A DNA stretch of 64,000 bases from Saccopteryx bilineata (taxonomy: Eukaryota; Chordata; Mammalia; Chiroptera; Emballonuridae): assembly GCF_036850765.1 (NCBI RefSeq), contig NC_089494.1, forward strand, positions 229,542,779 to 229,606,778. Direction: 5' to 3'. Position 1 is the first letter of the stretch. The number at the start of each line of letters is the position of its first letter. Below are positions 1-10,549 of the stretch, in pieces. The notes beneath the pieces were generated by a model, which was not told the origin of the DNA, ran no database searches, and was given only the letters and a program-made list of their open reading frames with translations. Made by a program: the position numbers and the translations under genes.

Positions 1-140
1 AGTTGATGCTTCTAGCTCCTCCCTACCTTCTCTCTCTCTGTCTCTCTCTCCTCTCTCTCTCCCTCTCTGTCTTTCTCTCTCCTCTCTAAAATGAATAAAT
101 AAAATTTTAAAAAAAAAATTTTTTTTTAATTAAAAAAAAA
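1..140 (+). mobile_element. 3' end of a short tRNA-derived SINE (cut by window edge)
   Basis: The stretch opens with AGTTGATGCTTCTAGCTCC, runs through a CT-rich tract and ends in CTCTCTAAAATGAATAAAT plus an A/T-rich tail. The same order of blocks closes the complete element at 45786-46056, so this is the 3' half of another copy on the + strand. The tRNA-like head lies outside the window. Confidence 0.75.
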
Positions 141-937
141 ACAACTGGTACTATAAAAAGCTACACTAGGAGCACATATTCCAAATTTGTTTTATTGTGT
201 TATGTTATTGGAAACTTTTGGTTAAGATGGCAGATTAAAAACATTGTCATCCCCCTTTTCTTTAAAAAGCTCATCCCAAGGTGAAAATGTCAATATTTTC
301 CAAGAAATATCTTTGGAGAAAGTGGGAAGTAACTGAAAACCTGAGTCATAATATACGAAGACAAACAGTAGGAGGAGGAGTGGCAAATAACTTCTCAGAG
401 ACAAGAAACCACCGTGTGTGGTGGGGCGGGGGTGGCAGGGTATGTTGGTGAAAGTGCCTTGCAGAATCCTGAAAATCAGAAGTACAGGTACCTTGAAAAG
501 CAGGAGTGAGGTAAGAACTGAATAGAGAGCTTGTTGGAAAAACCTGTAGAAGGAGCCATGGGATCCCTAGCCACCCCTCCCACCCAGCCAGCAGTTAGAC
601 AGCATCCCCTCCGAACCCCACACAAGAATGCACTGACAGGAGAGCATTCTCAGTGCCCAAGGCTGTTGCAGAGGACGGTGGCGATGGGGTTCTCTACCGA
701 AGGCCGGGAAGTCTGAATCCTAAGTACCAAGATTCCCGTTCCCAGGCTCCATTATCCTCATCCTCCACCTCCCGCTTCTTGGCGCACGGCTTATACCCTC
801 TTGGTGAGGGATAGAATAGCCTTCTCTGGAGAAACTGAGGCCCCTGAAGAAAAGACCTGCAGATGCTGGCACTAGGCAGGTTCCAGCAAAAAAGCCATGT
901 GACGTCTGTGGGTCACAGGCCCACCCCACATGGAAAT

Positions 938-1292
938 TTTTTTTTTCCTGAAGTGAGAAGCCTGGAGGCAGAGAAACAGACTCCCACATGTGCCTGACCA
1001 GGATTCACCTGGCATACCCACTAGAGGGCGATGCTCTGGGGCATTGCTCCATTGTAACTGGAGCCATTCTAGCACCTGAGGCAAAGGCCATGGAGCCATC
1101 TTCAGCGTCTGGGCCAGCTTTGCTCCAATAGAGCCTTGGCTGCCAGAGGGGAAGAGGGAGACAGAGAGAAAGAAGAGGGGGAAAAGTGGAGAAACAGATG
1201 GGTGCTTCTCCTATGTCCCCTGGCCAGAAATCGAACCCTGGACTTCCACACACCAGGCTGATGCTCTACCACTGAGCCAACCAGCCAGGACC
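938..1292 (-). mobile_element. Old Rhin-1-type SINE
   Basis: Read on the - strand it has the tRNA-like head (TGGCTCAGTGGTAGAGCATC), the purine/pyrimidine-rich middle and the CATGTGGGAGTCTGT 3' block, ending in a poly-A tail (T run at 938-948). It is more diverged than the copies at 14016 or 25461: the poly-A is short and the internal CACCAGGGG block reads ACTAGAGGG. No convincing target-site duplication is visible. Confidence 0.8.
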
Positions 1293-1374
1293 AGAGAACT
1301 TTTTCGGGATGATTTGCAATCTCATTGTTAAATAGGAACACTGAGCCTCCAAGGATCAATGTAGTTGTTTGTTT

Positions 1375-2660
1375 GTTTGTTTTGGAAAGTTCTCAGAACT
1401 GACAAATGATAGAAACCAACAACATCCAAAACATGGAGAAAGTAACAATTCAAGGAGGTGGGAAAATGCAATGAATGACAGAAAACTTAAAAAAAAAAAA
1501 CCAAAAAACTAAAAGCAGTATCTTCAGAGAAATATGAGGATATTGCACTCATGAAGCAAGGATAACATTACATTAAAAAGAAGCAACTAAAGAATAAGGA
1601 ACATCTCATGCATACACGGATGGATGGATACATACATACATACATACATACATACTAGAAGATAAAGGAATTCTTCCAGAAAGTTCAACAAAATTACAGT
1701 ACTAATCCAGGAACTGTAACATTTTTTAAATAGGAGTTTCAGAAAGCGTTAAGAGAGAACACACTGGGGAGAAAGTTTTCAAATAAACCAACAAAGTTTT
1801 CTAGAACAGATTGAAAAGTACCATTCTTTGCCCAGCATAACACATAGACTAGACTCACACCGAGACCATCACTTTGAAATCGCAGAGAACCAGGAGTAAA
1901 GAGAGGATCCAGAGGAAAAAAAGCAGGTCCTGCATAAAAAAATAGAAAGTCAGAGTGGCGGCAGACCTCTCAAAAGCAGCACCTGAAACCAGAAGGCAAG
2001 TGAGCCTTCAAAACTCAGAATACAATTTCAGATCTAGAAACATAAACCGAGCTAGACTATCAGTCAAGTGTGAGGGCTTATAGAGATATTTTGTAGCAAT
2101 GGACACTCCAAAGTTTTTATTTCACATACATTCTAAGGGAGCGCGGGAGAAGGCTCTCCACCAGAAGGAGGTCCCAAGGCAAGCGAGTTGAAGACAAGGA
2201 CACAGTCAGTGGGTGTCTACAGGGAGAACGACAAAGGAGGCGCCAGCAGGACAGCGAAGGAGGGGTTCATGGTTATAGCCACGCCGCAGACCCAGAGGGT
2301 CACAGTCCAGATTGAAGCAAGAAGATAGGGGTTCCAGAAAGAAGTCCTGAGGAAAACAGAACTTATAAATCATCTGAGCGGTTCCGACTTCTAGAACATA
2401 TTATTGAGACGTCTGACAGAAATATAGGAGGGTTTGAAGAAATTTAGTCAGCTCTTCAAAGAAACTGAGGAGATGAAGGGAAGACAGTATTAAATGTTGA
2501 GAGACACAGAGTACAGAAAAGGGTCTGCTATCATAGTATAGTACTTGGCTTAGCAGTGCATAGTACTTACATGGCCATAATACTGAAAATGCTAAACACG
2601 GACTTAACCAAAACCTAAAATAGAAGTTGGAGGAAAAGAAATATAAATGAGCTAAAGTTC
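1375..2660 (+). mobile_element. Degenerate L1 3'-end-like sequence
   Basis: A-rich, stop-filled sequence has the layout of old L1 (L1ME-like) 3' regions. A recognisable stretch near 2005-2070 reads roughly as 'cttcaaaactcagaatacaa' followed by 'ctagactatcagtcaagtgt'. No ORF survives. Boundaries are approximate and the family call is from memory of consensus text, not a search. Confidence 0.45.
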
Positions 2661-3069
2661 TCACCTGTTAAAATAGAAAATCAATCGATAAAACCTAAAA
2701 TTGATGAGAGAAGAAATAATGTACAAACATTATTTTAAAATATGAAGGGAAATTCTAGACAAAATAAACTTGTTGAAAGTGGTTTCCCTGGATGAGATAT
2801 GGAAGGGTAGAAAAAATAAATTGCTCTTTTTTTTTTTTATAATAAACCTTTTAGCACTTTTTGACCTTCAGCTAGTTACATGTAATATCCTGATAGAAAT
2901 TAAATGATTTTATCAGTGGAAAACCACTGATAAACAACCACTGGTATGTTCATCTCACTGATGAAGCACTTTAAGAAGTGTTATCCTTTGGCAATTATCT
3001 TTTCTGTTTGTTTTCCGATTACGCTAAATGTTTGCTGCCTATGAACAGTGGGCTTCTTTTCTTTCTTAG

Positions 3070-3255
3070 ATAACACTTGTTATCTGGGCTGTCATTCGCA
3101 TTGGACCAAATGGCTGTGACAGCATGGAATTTCATGAAAGTGGTCTGCTTCGATTTAAGCAAATATCTGACATGGGAGTTATACATCCTCTTTATAAGAG
3201 CACAGTAGGAGGAAGGCGAAATGAAAACTTGGTCATCACTGGCAACAACCAGCCT
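3070..3255 (+). CDS. SGCB: beta-sarcoglycan, exon 3 (residues 82-143)
   Basis: This exon encodes the second half of the single membrane segment (ITLVIWAVIRIG) and the start of the extracellular domain of beta-sarcoglycan. That protein is the type II membrane core of the sarcoglycan complex, which links dystrophin to the sarcolemma in striated muscle. The acceptor is TTCTTTCTTAG at 3059-3069 and the donor is GTAAG at 3256. The exon is 186 bp, phase 0-0, the size of human exon 3, and translates without a break from codon 82 to codon 143. Its product is nearly identical to the human protein; one visible change is FKQISDMG where human has V for I. Exons 4-6 follow in phase on the same strand. Confidence 0.97.
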
Positions 3256-3412
3256 GTAAGTTACCACATTTAATTGAGGGGCATTAGAGAAAAATTCTTT
3301 GTAAAAACCTAAGTTGATTATTGGAAATGGGTATTTTATTTTAGAGAAAAACTCATAAATATATTTAATAATATTGTTGGTCTTATACTCTATTAATGTT
3401 AGATGCCTGCTT

Positions 3413-3555
3413 GCTTTCTTCTCCTCTTCCTCCTCCTTCTCCTCCTCTTCCTCCTCCTCCTCCTCCTCCTCCTCCTCCTCCTCCTCCTCTTCCTTCTTCT
3501 TCTTCTTCTTCTTTCTCCTTTTTCTCCTTCTCCTTCTCCTTCTCCTTCTTTCTCC
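3413..3555 (+). repeat. Polypyrimidine (CCT/CTT)n tract
   Basis: About 140 bp of almost pure C and T on the + strand: CTC/CCT triplets to about 3490, then CTT triplets, then TTTCTCCTTCTCC repeats. It starts about 160 bp past the exon 3 donor and abuts the 3' end of the SINE at 3556-3898, so it probably grew from that SINE's tail. Homopurine-homopyrimidine mirror symmetry of this kind can form triplex (H-DNA). It creates long false low-complexity ORFs on both strands. Confidence 0.9.
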
Positions 3556-3898
3556 AAGTGAGAGGACGGGTGATAAGAGACACAAACTCCCAAATGCGTC
3601 CTAACTGGGATCTACCTGGTGACCCCCATCTGTGGCCAATGCTCTGCCCATCTAGGGCCATACTTGCAACCAGGCTATTTTTAGCACCTGAGGGAGGCTC
3701 CACAGAGCCATCAGTGCTTGGGGCTGATGTGCTCGAACCAATCGAGCCATGGCTACAGGAGGGGAAGAGAGAGAGAGAAGAGGAGGAGAAGTGGAGAAGC
3801 ACAGATGGTTGCTTCTCCTGTGTGCCCTGACCAGGAATTGAACCTCGTACATCCACACGCCAGGCTGATACTCTACCATGGAGCCAACTGGCCAGGAA
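3556..3898 (-). mobile_element. Old Rhin-1-type SINE
   Basis: In reverse it carries the tRNA-like head (CCTGGCCAGTTGGCTCCATGG), the GGAGAAGCAACCATCT block and the later CCATTGG-like and CAAATGCGTC-like blocks of the Rhin-1 family. It is heavily diverged. It lies in SGCB intron 3, antisense to the gene. Confidence 0.75.
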
Positions 3899-4403
3899 CA
3901 GATGCTTTCTTAATATAGTAGATTTTGCTGCATGGCAGCATATACTATGATAGATAAAATTACTATAGAAATACATAGTGTACTTCTTCTCTATACAAGA
4001 AAACCATTTTAAAAAGCACCTTCCCTGGTCAGAATACCCTCTATGTTCTGGGAATCTGGAAGAGAATATGCCAGTCTAGTTAGTGCCAATGCCAAGTGGC
4101 TGCTATAAGACAAGTTTTTAACTGCATAGAACCTCAAGGAGGTGCCCTTACCTTCCCTGCCCATCTCAGACTAGATCTGTGCACCCTGTGGCCCGTGTAT
4201 TTGTGCAGAGCGGGATAAGCAAATACACATGTGAGCCCTTGTTTTACAGAATGTTTCTCCAAGTCGGTGGAAAGGGGATAGACAGACACAGTTAAAATGA
4301 TTTGAAATTAGTATATTATTATAGAGAGTTTTTATAATGTTCTTGATGGATTTTGAATGCAGTCTTCTTTGAAAACCTATTCATGATAAAGTATTTTCTG
4401 AAG

Positions 4404-4595
4404 ATTGTTTTTCAGCAAGGGACAACAAAACTCAGTGTGGAAAAGAACAAAACTTCTATTACAAGTGACATTGGTATGCAGTTTTTCGACCCAAGGACTC
4501 AAAATATTTTGTTCAGCACAGACTATGAAACTCATGAGTTTCATTTGCCGAGTGGAGTGAAAAGTTTAAATGTTCAAAAAGCCTCTACTGAAAGG
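4404..4595 (+). CDS. SGCB: beta-sarcoglycan, exon 4 (residues 144-207)
   Basis: The 192-bp, phase 0 exon runs from IVFQQGTTKLS to KASTER and encodes the central extracellular beta-strand-rich part of the sarcoglycan domain. It keeps the N-glycosylation sequon N158-K-T. Relative to the human protein as I recall it, residue 157 is K rather than N. The acceptor is TTCTGAAG|ATT, with a weak pyrimidine tract. The donor is AGG|GTACGA, a poor match to GTRAGT, so this splice site may depend on exonic enhancers. A hAT element starts only 52 bp past the donor. Confidence 0.96.
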
Positions 4596-4647
4596 GTACG
4601 ATTTATTTTTCTCTGTTTTATTAATGGAAGAGAATTACTGTCTAACG

Positions 4648-4957
4648 CAGCTATTTTCAACTTGTGGCACACAAGTTGAAATAAATAATAATAAATATTT
4701 ATAATAATAAATAATAAAAATAATAAACTAATTAGTAAAATTCTGTGACACACCAAAATATATATTTTGTGCCGATTTGACAAAAAATAGCTGTACAGGT
4801 GTAAGTTTGATTCATTCACACTGGACGCTATTATCATGTTGGCTGTTGTCATTTTTTTATTTGACAACCTAAGGGAAAAGGGGTCAGTGCCCCTGACTAA
4901 ATAGGCAGGTATTGAATAGTTTTAAAATCCTTGTGGCACACCAGTTGAAAATTGCTG
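4648..4957. mobile_element. Non-autonomous hAT element (MITE)
   Basis: The element has terminal inverted repeats: it starts CAGCTATTTTCAACTTGTGG, and its reverse complement starts CAGCAATTTTCAACTGGTGT. Ends are CAG...CTG, as in hAT elements. The flanking octamers gtctaacg (4640-4647) and ctctaaag (4958-4965) match at 6 of 8 positions, consistent with an aged 8-bp target duplication. There is no transposase ORF. It sits in SGCB intron 4. Confidence 0.8.
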
Positions 4958-4999
4958 CTCTAAAGGTAAAAGGTGGGAGGGCGTTTAACTCTTTTGTAG

Positions 5000-5115
5000 T
5001 GGCGTGAGAGACATTCCAGAACAGCCGAAAGGACAAGTCCTAGATTTGTCACTACCTAGGTTATGTGACCATTAGCAAGTCATCTCTTCACCTCAGCATC
5101 TGTAAAACATGGATG
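5000..5115 (-). mobile_element. MIR-like fragment
   Basis: The order 'tgtgaccattagcaagtcat', 'cacctcagcatctgtaaaac', 'atggatgaaaac' follows the MIR core pattern (clinical-style 'tgtgaccttgggcaagtcac ... cctcagtttcctcatctgtaaaatg'). Orientation is left uncertain and the ends are approximate. Confidence 0.5.
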
Positions 5116-5224
5116 AAAACACTTGCCTTTCATATTTTATGGCCAAAACTCCTATTCCTCTATCTTTGATAATAATTATCACTTTAATTTAGAAACTCGC
5201 TACTTTTTTTTTTTCCATTTTCAG

Positions 5225-5356
5225 ATTACCAGCAATGCTACTAGTGATTTGAACATAAAAGTGGATGGGCGTGCTATAGTGCGTGGAAATGAAGGAGTAT
5301 TCATTATGGGCAAAACCATTGAATTTCACATGGGTGGTAATATGGAGTTAAAAGCA
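5225..5356 (+). CDS. SGCB: beta-sarcoglycan, exon 5 (residues 208-251)
   Basis: The 132-bp, phase 0 exon runs from ITSNATSDLNI to GNMELKA. The acceptor has a long T-rich tract (CTTTTTTTTTTTCCATTTTCAG) and the donor is GTGAG. The sequon N211-A-T is present. The translated exon matches the human protein at every position I can recall. This part belongs to the extracellular sarcoglycan domain that assembles with delta-sarcoglycan. Confidence 0.97.
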
Positions 5357-5639
5357 GTGAGTATTTTTTTAAGAATTTAAGAGAATTATTCGATTTTTGG
5401 GTACATATTGATGTCTCTCTTCCTCTCTAAAAATCAATTCTTTTAAAATCAAAATTCTAAAAATAAATAAATAAATCCTTTAGCAATGTAAAGAAAATAA
5501 AATTAAATGACCACAAGATGGCAGCATTAGAACAAAATTGACAAATTCATCATTAAGAATTGTATATATTTAGTCTATATACTATGTCTTCCCGGTCAAT
5601 AAACCATTTTCATTATTTCATAACCATCTTTCTCTATAA

Positions 5640-6530
5640 TCTGATGATATTTACATTTGGAATTTCTGCTTTATTCTCTCCTTGGAACTAAAAGTCACTT
5701 GTATCCAACTACCTTCTTACGTTCCCCACTTCAATATCTAGTAGGCATCTCAAACTCAGCAATGCTAAAATCGTCATATCTTCCCTCCCTCCCCAAATGT
5801 GCATTTCTTTCAGGGTCCTGAGTGGTGCCTGTCAGTCCGCAGGCAGCGGCGCAGGTCCTGCCGCCGCCGCCACCTGCACCAGCACCTCCTGCCCGCGCTG
5901 CGGGAACCGCCTCCTGAGTGTTCCCTGCTCCCCTTCCCCCTGTAGTCAGTTCTCTGTGCAGCAGCCAGAGCGAGCCTTTCTCATCACACACTTCTCCTCT
6001 ATTCGGAACCCTCTAAATGGCTTCCCGTCTAGTTCAGAAGAAAGTCCAAAGTCCGTGCCCTGGCCTCTCCTGTGCGGCCCCTCATTGTACCTTAGACTCC
6101 TCTTATCAGTCTTCCCCTCACGCTCTCTGCTTCAGCCACTACTTGTTCCTGACTCGCAGGCACGTCTTCACCGCGGGGCCTTGCTGTGTGTCGTTTCCGC
6201 TCCCAAGTCCGTTTCCTGGTGACCCACGTGGCTTACTCCTCCACGTGATGCAGCTTCCGCTGGACTGGGACCTTATCCGAGAGACCTTCCCTGACCACCT
6301 GTGGAAAGTGGAACCCCTGCCTGGTCACTCGCTCTCCTTTCCCGGGCTTCCTTTCCTCAGATGGTGTCTTTTCGTTTTACCTGTTCGTGTGTCTATTGTC
6401 TGCTCCTCCCCACTTAAATGTCAACTGTGTGAGAACTTGGACTTTGCCTGTGTGTTGACTGCTGTATCCCCAGCACCTAGAGTAGTATCTATGGTAGACA
6501 TGTAATAGTTATGTGTTGAATGAATGAGAG
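5640..6530 (+). mobile_element. L2 LINE 3' region
   Basis: The text follows the L2 layout: 'cagccagagcgagcctttct', 'agttcagaagaaagtccaaa', 'gagaccttccctgaccacct', 'ctgctgtatccccagcacct', 'gttgaatgaatga'. It fills much of SGCB intron 5. An unusually GC-rich block at about 5829-5912 interrupts it. The ORFs seen here are chance frames. Confidence 0.75.
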
Positions 6531-7087
6531 AAGAAAAGGAAAAAGAGGAGCAGGAAGGGAGAGAGATGCTTAGGAGTTCCCAAAAAGGAAGGGCCTGCAA
6601 TGCAAGAATGCCCGGGGAAGGGGGGACACGGACAGACTGACTGACGGACTGAGGAGGAGGCCCTCCAGGCAGTTCCCTGCCCTGCCTTCTTCAGAAGTCT
6701 ATGGCTTCAGTTTTCTCTAGGGAAAAATCCTTTTCTTTTATCATTATCAGAAACTTATCAATCAGTAACTTTGTTCAAACTCTCCTAGAAAGTAAATAAA
6801 ACGGTCTGAGACTTTATCATCAGCCTTATTATGCACTTAGGAATTTTGATATAATTTTAAGTAATGGAGAAATAACTTGTGTTATAAGTATATGGTATAC
6901 ATTATGAACTATTACTAAGAGATCACTACTTGAATTTTGACATTAGTTTTGTTTTTGTTGTTTTGGTCATGACTTCACTCTCTTAGTGCCTTCTTTTCTT
7001 GGTAATATTCCAGTAAGTTTTTTCAATTAAATTTGTTGTATCCCCATTTATGGAGGTAAATAAATCATATTGCTATTCTTCCAATAG

Positions 7088-7291
7088 GAGAACAGCATCA
7101 TCCTAAATGGAACAGTGATGGTCAGCCCGACTCGCCTCCCCAATTCCTCCAGTGGACCCCAGTTTGGCGCTGGCGAGTGGGTGCGCTACAAGCTGTGTGT
7201 GTGTGCCGACGGGACTCTCTTCAAAGTGCAAGTCACAGGCCAGAATATGGGCTGCCAGGTGTCCGACAACCCCTGCGGGAACACTCATTAG
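7088..7291 (+). CDS. SGCB: beta-sarcoglycan, last coding exon 6 (residues 252-318, stop)
   Basis: The acceptor TTCCAATAG precedes GAG at 7088 and the frame ends at TAG 7289-7291, giving a C-terminus at residue 318, the human length. It carries sequon N258-G-T and the C-terminal cysteine cluster (C288, C290, C307, C314; pattern CVC...C...NPC) typical of sarcoglycans, which forms disulphides needed for complex assembly. An extra sequon, N270-S-S, appears where human has S at 270. The ends of this exon are fixed by splice consensus and stop codon; the coding frame is intact. Confidence 0.97.
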   Translation, partial: ENSIILNGTVMVSPTRLPNSSSGPQFGAGEWVRYKLCVCADGTLFKVQVTGQNMGCQVSDNPCGNTH

Positions 7292-7924
7292 AAGAACCTG
7301 GGGGAGCTTCAATATGCTCATATCTTGACTTGGCCTTTTTTTTAAGAGTATGCATGCAATTATGTTTTTACAGAGTTTGTGATAACTGGTAATTATTTTA
7401 TCTGCAGAGCACTGTTATATCTATTACATAATCTCCATACTTAAAATATCCTCAGAGAGCCTGAATTCTAATTCTAATTTTCATTAAGTTGCACTGATCT
7501 TCAAGTTACCATTCTCTAAAATAGTGATCAGAAATTTAATAAAATAAAAATTAATCTTTATAAAGGTGTTTTTAAAATTTCACTATTCCTTGTCTAAAAG
7601 ATAAAGGGCTCTGTTTTTGGTAACTAACGGGCATAGACCCACTTAAGATGTTTAAAAGTACAGCGTCAATAAACGTTACATGCTCTGTCTTGGCTTCTAA
7701 GAGGAGAGACAGCTTTATGGTGCACTCACTTCCAGCCATACTCTCCCATGCAAGTGAGGTCATTAAAGAACTTCATGTATGTGAGGTAATAAGAAACTGT
7801 AGTTCCTTCGTTTTGCACTAGGAAGAAAATACTCTGTAATAGAATGTTTACTTGTTAAATATTGATAAATATTAAGTGTTCACGATGTGGTAGAAACTGA
7901 AATAACCACCCTAGCTTTAACTTT

Positions 7925-8160
7925 TAGGTAATGCTGATAGCTGTCACTTATTAAGCATCTTATACATCCTAGGCGTTGTACTAGGCGTCGCATGTGTAGT
8001 AGCACTACTTCTCCCCAGCGCTCTGTGAGTAGGAGTTATTACCCTCGTTTTACAATCAGGAAATCGAGGGCCGGAGGCTTAAGAAACTTGCCTGATGTCA
8101 CGTAGAAAAGAGCTGAGTTGGGATTGAAACCTAGATGCACCGGCTTCCAAAAACTTTCTT
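7925..8160 (+). mobile_element. MIR-family SINE remnant in SGCB 3' UTR
   Basis: The sequence 'ctgtcacttattaagcatct', 'aggagttattaccctcgttt', 'aggcttaagaaacttgcctg', 'ggattgaaacctagatgcac' follows the MIR core and flank. It is well preserved for its age. Confidence 0.65.
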
Positions 8161-10072
8161 ATTTTCACTATCTCCGTTGATTTAATTATTTAAAACTCAG
8201 CGAAGATGAACAAAGAAAGACTAATTCTAACTTACAGATAAACAAAGCAAGTATGCTTACTCTAGTTAAAAATAAACCAATTTCCTGTCAAAAAATATAT
8301 ATATATGTGTGTGGATATATATATATAGTCAACCCATGTTAGATTTTAAACCATCCTAAGCCAATTCCAAAATGTCATACCACAGGGAGGTCAAATTGGC
8401 CTAGTTACCAGTTACCCGTTTCCCGACTAGTGGGCTATGGCACACTGCACTACCTAAATTGGAGAAAAGGGTTGCCAGAATATTTATACCCTCAGCCCTC
8501 AGGGCCGCACAGTAAGAAGGGGGGAGGCCATGGCCCCAACCAAGTCCCACTGGCCAGGAATGTCCTGGCGGATTCGGCCCAATGCATGCCGTACAAATAT
8601 TACACTTTTTAATGTGTGCCATTCCTTGAAAAAAAGTTGGGAAGCTCTGGACTAAGGGATGTTCATGCAGAAATAATACAAGTAATTTTTAAGTATAAGA
8701 GTTGATCTCTAATAATATTGTCCCATTATAATGATTTACAATCCTCAAATCAGTGGTTTTTAATGTATTTTGTATTTTACTTGAAAGGAACTCTGGTATT
8801 ATTAAGACATACACAATATCAGGGAAGGAAACTTCAAATTAGTTTGCTACAAAGTAGGCAAGTAGTGATAAATCATAGACTCCAGCCTGCATTCAAGTAT
8901 AACAGCATTGTGTCATGGTCACTTTGAACTGTGTAGATAGGAAAATCAATACAAAAAACAACCTGCGTTCAATATTGTTACAATTCTCTGATAGAAAAAC
9001 CAGCTGCCTTAGAGACTATGAATGGTGTACTGAAGTGTACTCAAATAGAGATTGACTTCTGTATAATATTGAGTGCAGTTTTTAAAAGAAGAAAAAGAGA
9101 GTGAAATGTATTGCCTCTGAGTGTTATTAGTTGTAGTGATATTCAGAACCCTATTTCAATATATTCAGTATCACTTAGTATCTGAAAGATATTCAGAAAA
9201 ATTTCATTAAAAGTTTCATTCAGATGTTCAGTATATTTTTAAATCTTACATTCATTACTTGTCTGCTCTATTTAGATTTACTTTGAAATTTTCTTTAAAT
9301 ATTTTTACAAAAACTACAGAATACAATGTTACAACATATTATTTATTGACTAAGTCATGAAAGAATCTATTTTTTCTCCTCTTTGAGAAATATTTGTGTT
9401 TTTGATGCATCTCCATTAAGTGCTTTTGTCATGACAGAACATTTGGATGTTCTTATAGAACCGATTGGTAAAGAAACAGGTACAGTATTTGAGGATACTG
9501 TGAAGGTCTTCCTTGCCTCTTCACTGAAATGTGGACGTGGAGAACCCACTGGAAAGCAGATCAAGAACGAACAATCCATTTCATCTGTGACTTGTTTTGC
9601 ATAACAGTAAACTCTGGGGTTCTCATCCTCACCACCAGATGGTCTTTTTCTATAATGTTAACTTTCCTCTCTGCCAGTTGTTCCTCCCCCACAGTGAGTG
9701 CTGATGGGACAAGCAGCAGACTAGGGGGAGGTTGTCGACACAGGCCTGTTTAAATCAGTGCAGTCGTTTAGAGGTGGACTGTCGTGGTCGGGGACTAATG
9801 AAATAAAAGCAGGATACTTTAGAGACTGTCTGATGAGCAGGTAGGAAAATGCTAAATGACACAAGGTGGGGACTGCCTCTATATGTAATATTTGTGTAGT
9901 AGCTTTGATGATGAAAGATGGAAGTTCTACCTAGTATTGAATGAGTGTTCCTAAGAGGGTAAGATTGTTCCAGTGCTAAACTTGACAAAAAAGAGACCAT
10001 TGATGTGCTGATAATTTTAGTAATCTTTTTAAAAAGTGCTGAAGGGCAAAGGTCACAATTATGCCATACCAA

Positions 10073-10078
10073 AATAAA
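10073..10078 (+). terminator. Poly(A) signal AATAAA, SGCB
   Basis: Canonical hexamer in AT-rich sequence after the SGCB 3' UTR. A second is 80 bp on. Confidence 0.5.
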
Positions 10079-10157
10079 TCTTTAAATCTGATTCAGATGA
10101 TTAACTTTCGGTTTCATTTACTTCAGCTTGTAATAACTATTAATGACCTCTATTTAC

Positions 10158-10163
10158 AATAAA
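10158..10163 (+). terminator. Poly(A) signal AATAAA, SGCB (distal)
   Basis: Canonical hexamer followed 12-30 bp later by GTTCACTGTTTTTT, a GT/T-rich downstream element. It lies just before the 3' tail of a SINE in opposite orientation. This is my preferred end for SGCB. Confidence 0.5.
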
Positions 10164-10186
10164 GATTCTGTCAATTGTTCACTGTT

Positions 10187-10549
10187 TTTTTCTTTTCTTT
10201 TTTTTTTTTTTGTGATAGAGACAGAGAGAGGGACAGACAGACAGGAAGGGAAAGAGATGAGAAGCATCAGTTCTTTGTTGTGGCAACTTAGTTGTTCATT
10301 GATTGCTTTCTCATATGTACCTTGACCTGGGGGCTGCAGCAGAGCAAGTGACCCCTTGCTCAAACCAGCAACCTTGGGCTCAAGCCAGCGATCTTGGGCT
10401 TCAAGCCAGCGACCATGGGTCATGTCTATGATCCCGCACTCAAGCTAGATGAGTCTGTGCTGAAGCCAGCGACCTTGGGGTTTCCAACCTGGGTCCTCTG
10501 CATCCCAGTCTGACACTCTATCCACTGTGCTACCACCTGGTCAGGCTGC
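10187..10549 (-). mobile_element. tRNA-derived SINE, second family (~350 bp)
   Basis: On the - strand it begins CCTGACCAGGTGGTAGCACA with B-box-like GGTTGGAAACC, then tandem blocks of the form 'ggtcgctggcttgagc', then TCATATGAGAAAGCAATCAATG and a CT-rich end with a poly-A tail (T run at 10190-10211). The same architecture is seen at 50319, 54255 and 59285. It is distinct from the Rhin-1 type. Confidence 0.85.

Larger units (their letters stand above)
1..3069 (+). other. SGCB: SGCB intron 2 (3' part)
   Basis: Everything before the splice acceptor at 3068-3069 is intronic, because the following exon begins at beta-sarcoglycan codon 82. I found no exon 2 sequence (the part encoding the juxtamembrane and first half of the membrane segment) in these 3 kb. 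Contents are a SINE fragment (1-140), an old Rhin-1-type SINE (938-1292), an L1-like stretch (about 1375-2660) and a CATA tetranucleotide run near 1631-1654. The remainder is AT-rich unique sequence. Confidence 0.7.
7292..10180 (+). other. SGCB: SGCB 3' UTR
   Basis: From the stop at 7291 to the last of two canonical AATAAA signals (10073, 10158) is about 2.9 kb, in line with the long 3' UTR of mammalian SGCB. It is AT-rich and holds a MIR copy (7925-8160), a TATA/TG dinucleotide patch (8285-8325) and unclassified sequence at 8330-8660. The real end was not tested; shorter isoforms are possible. Confidence 0.65.

Noticed and set aside
1..3069. SGCB exon 2 within the window
   Set aside because: I looked for its expected product on the + strand and did not find it before 3070.
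3019..3976. Long open frames rich in Glu/Arg, Gly/Arg or Ser over 3019-3976 on both strands
   Set aside because: They are created by the CCT/CTT tract and the SINE next to it. The real gene here is SGCB on the + strand.
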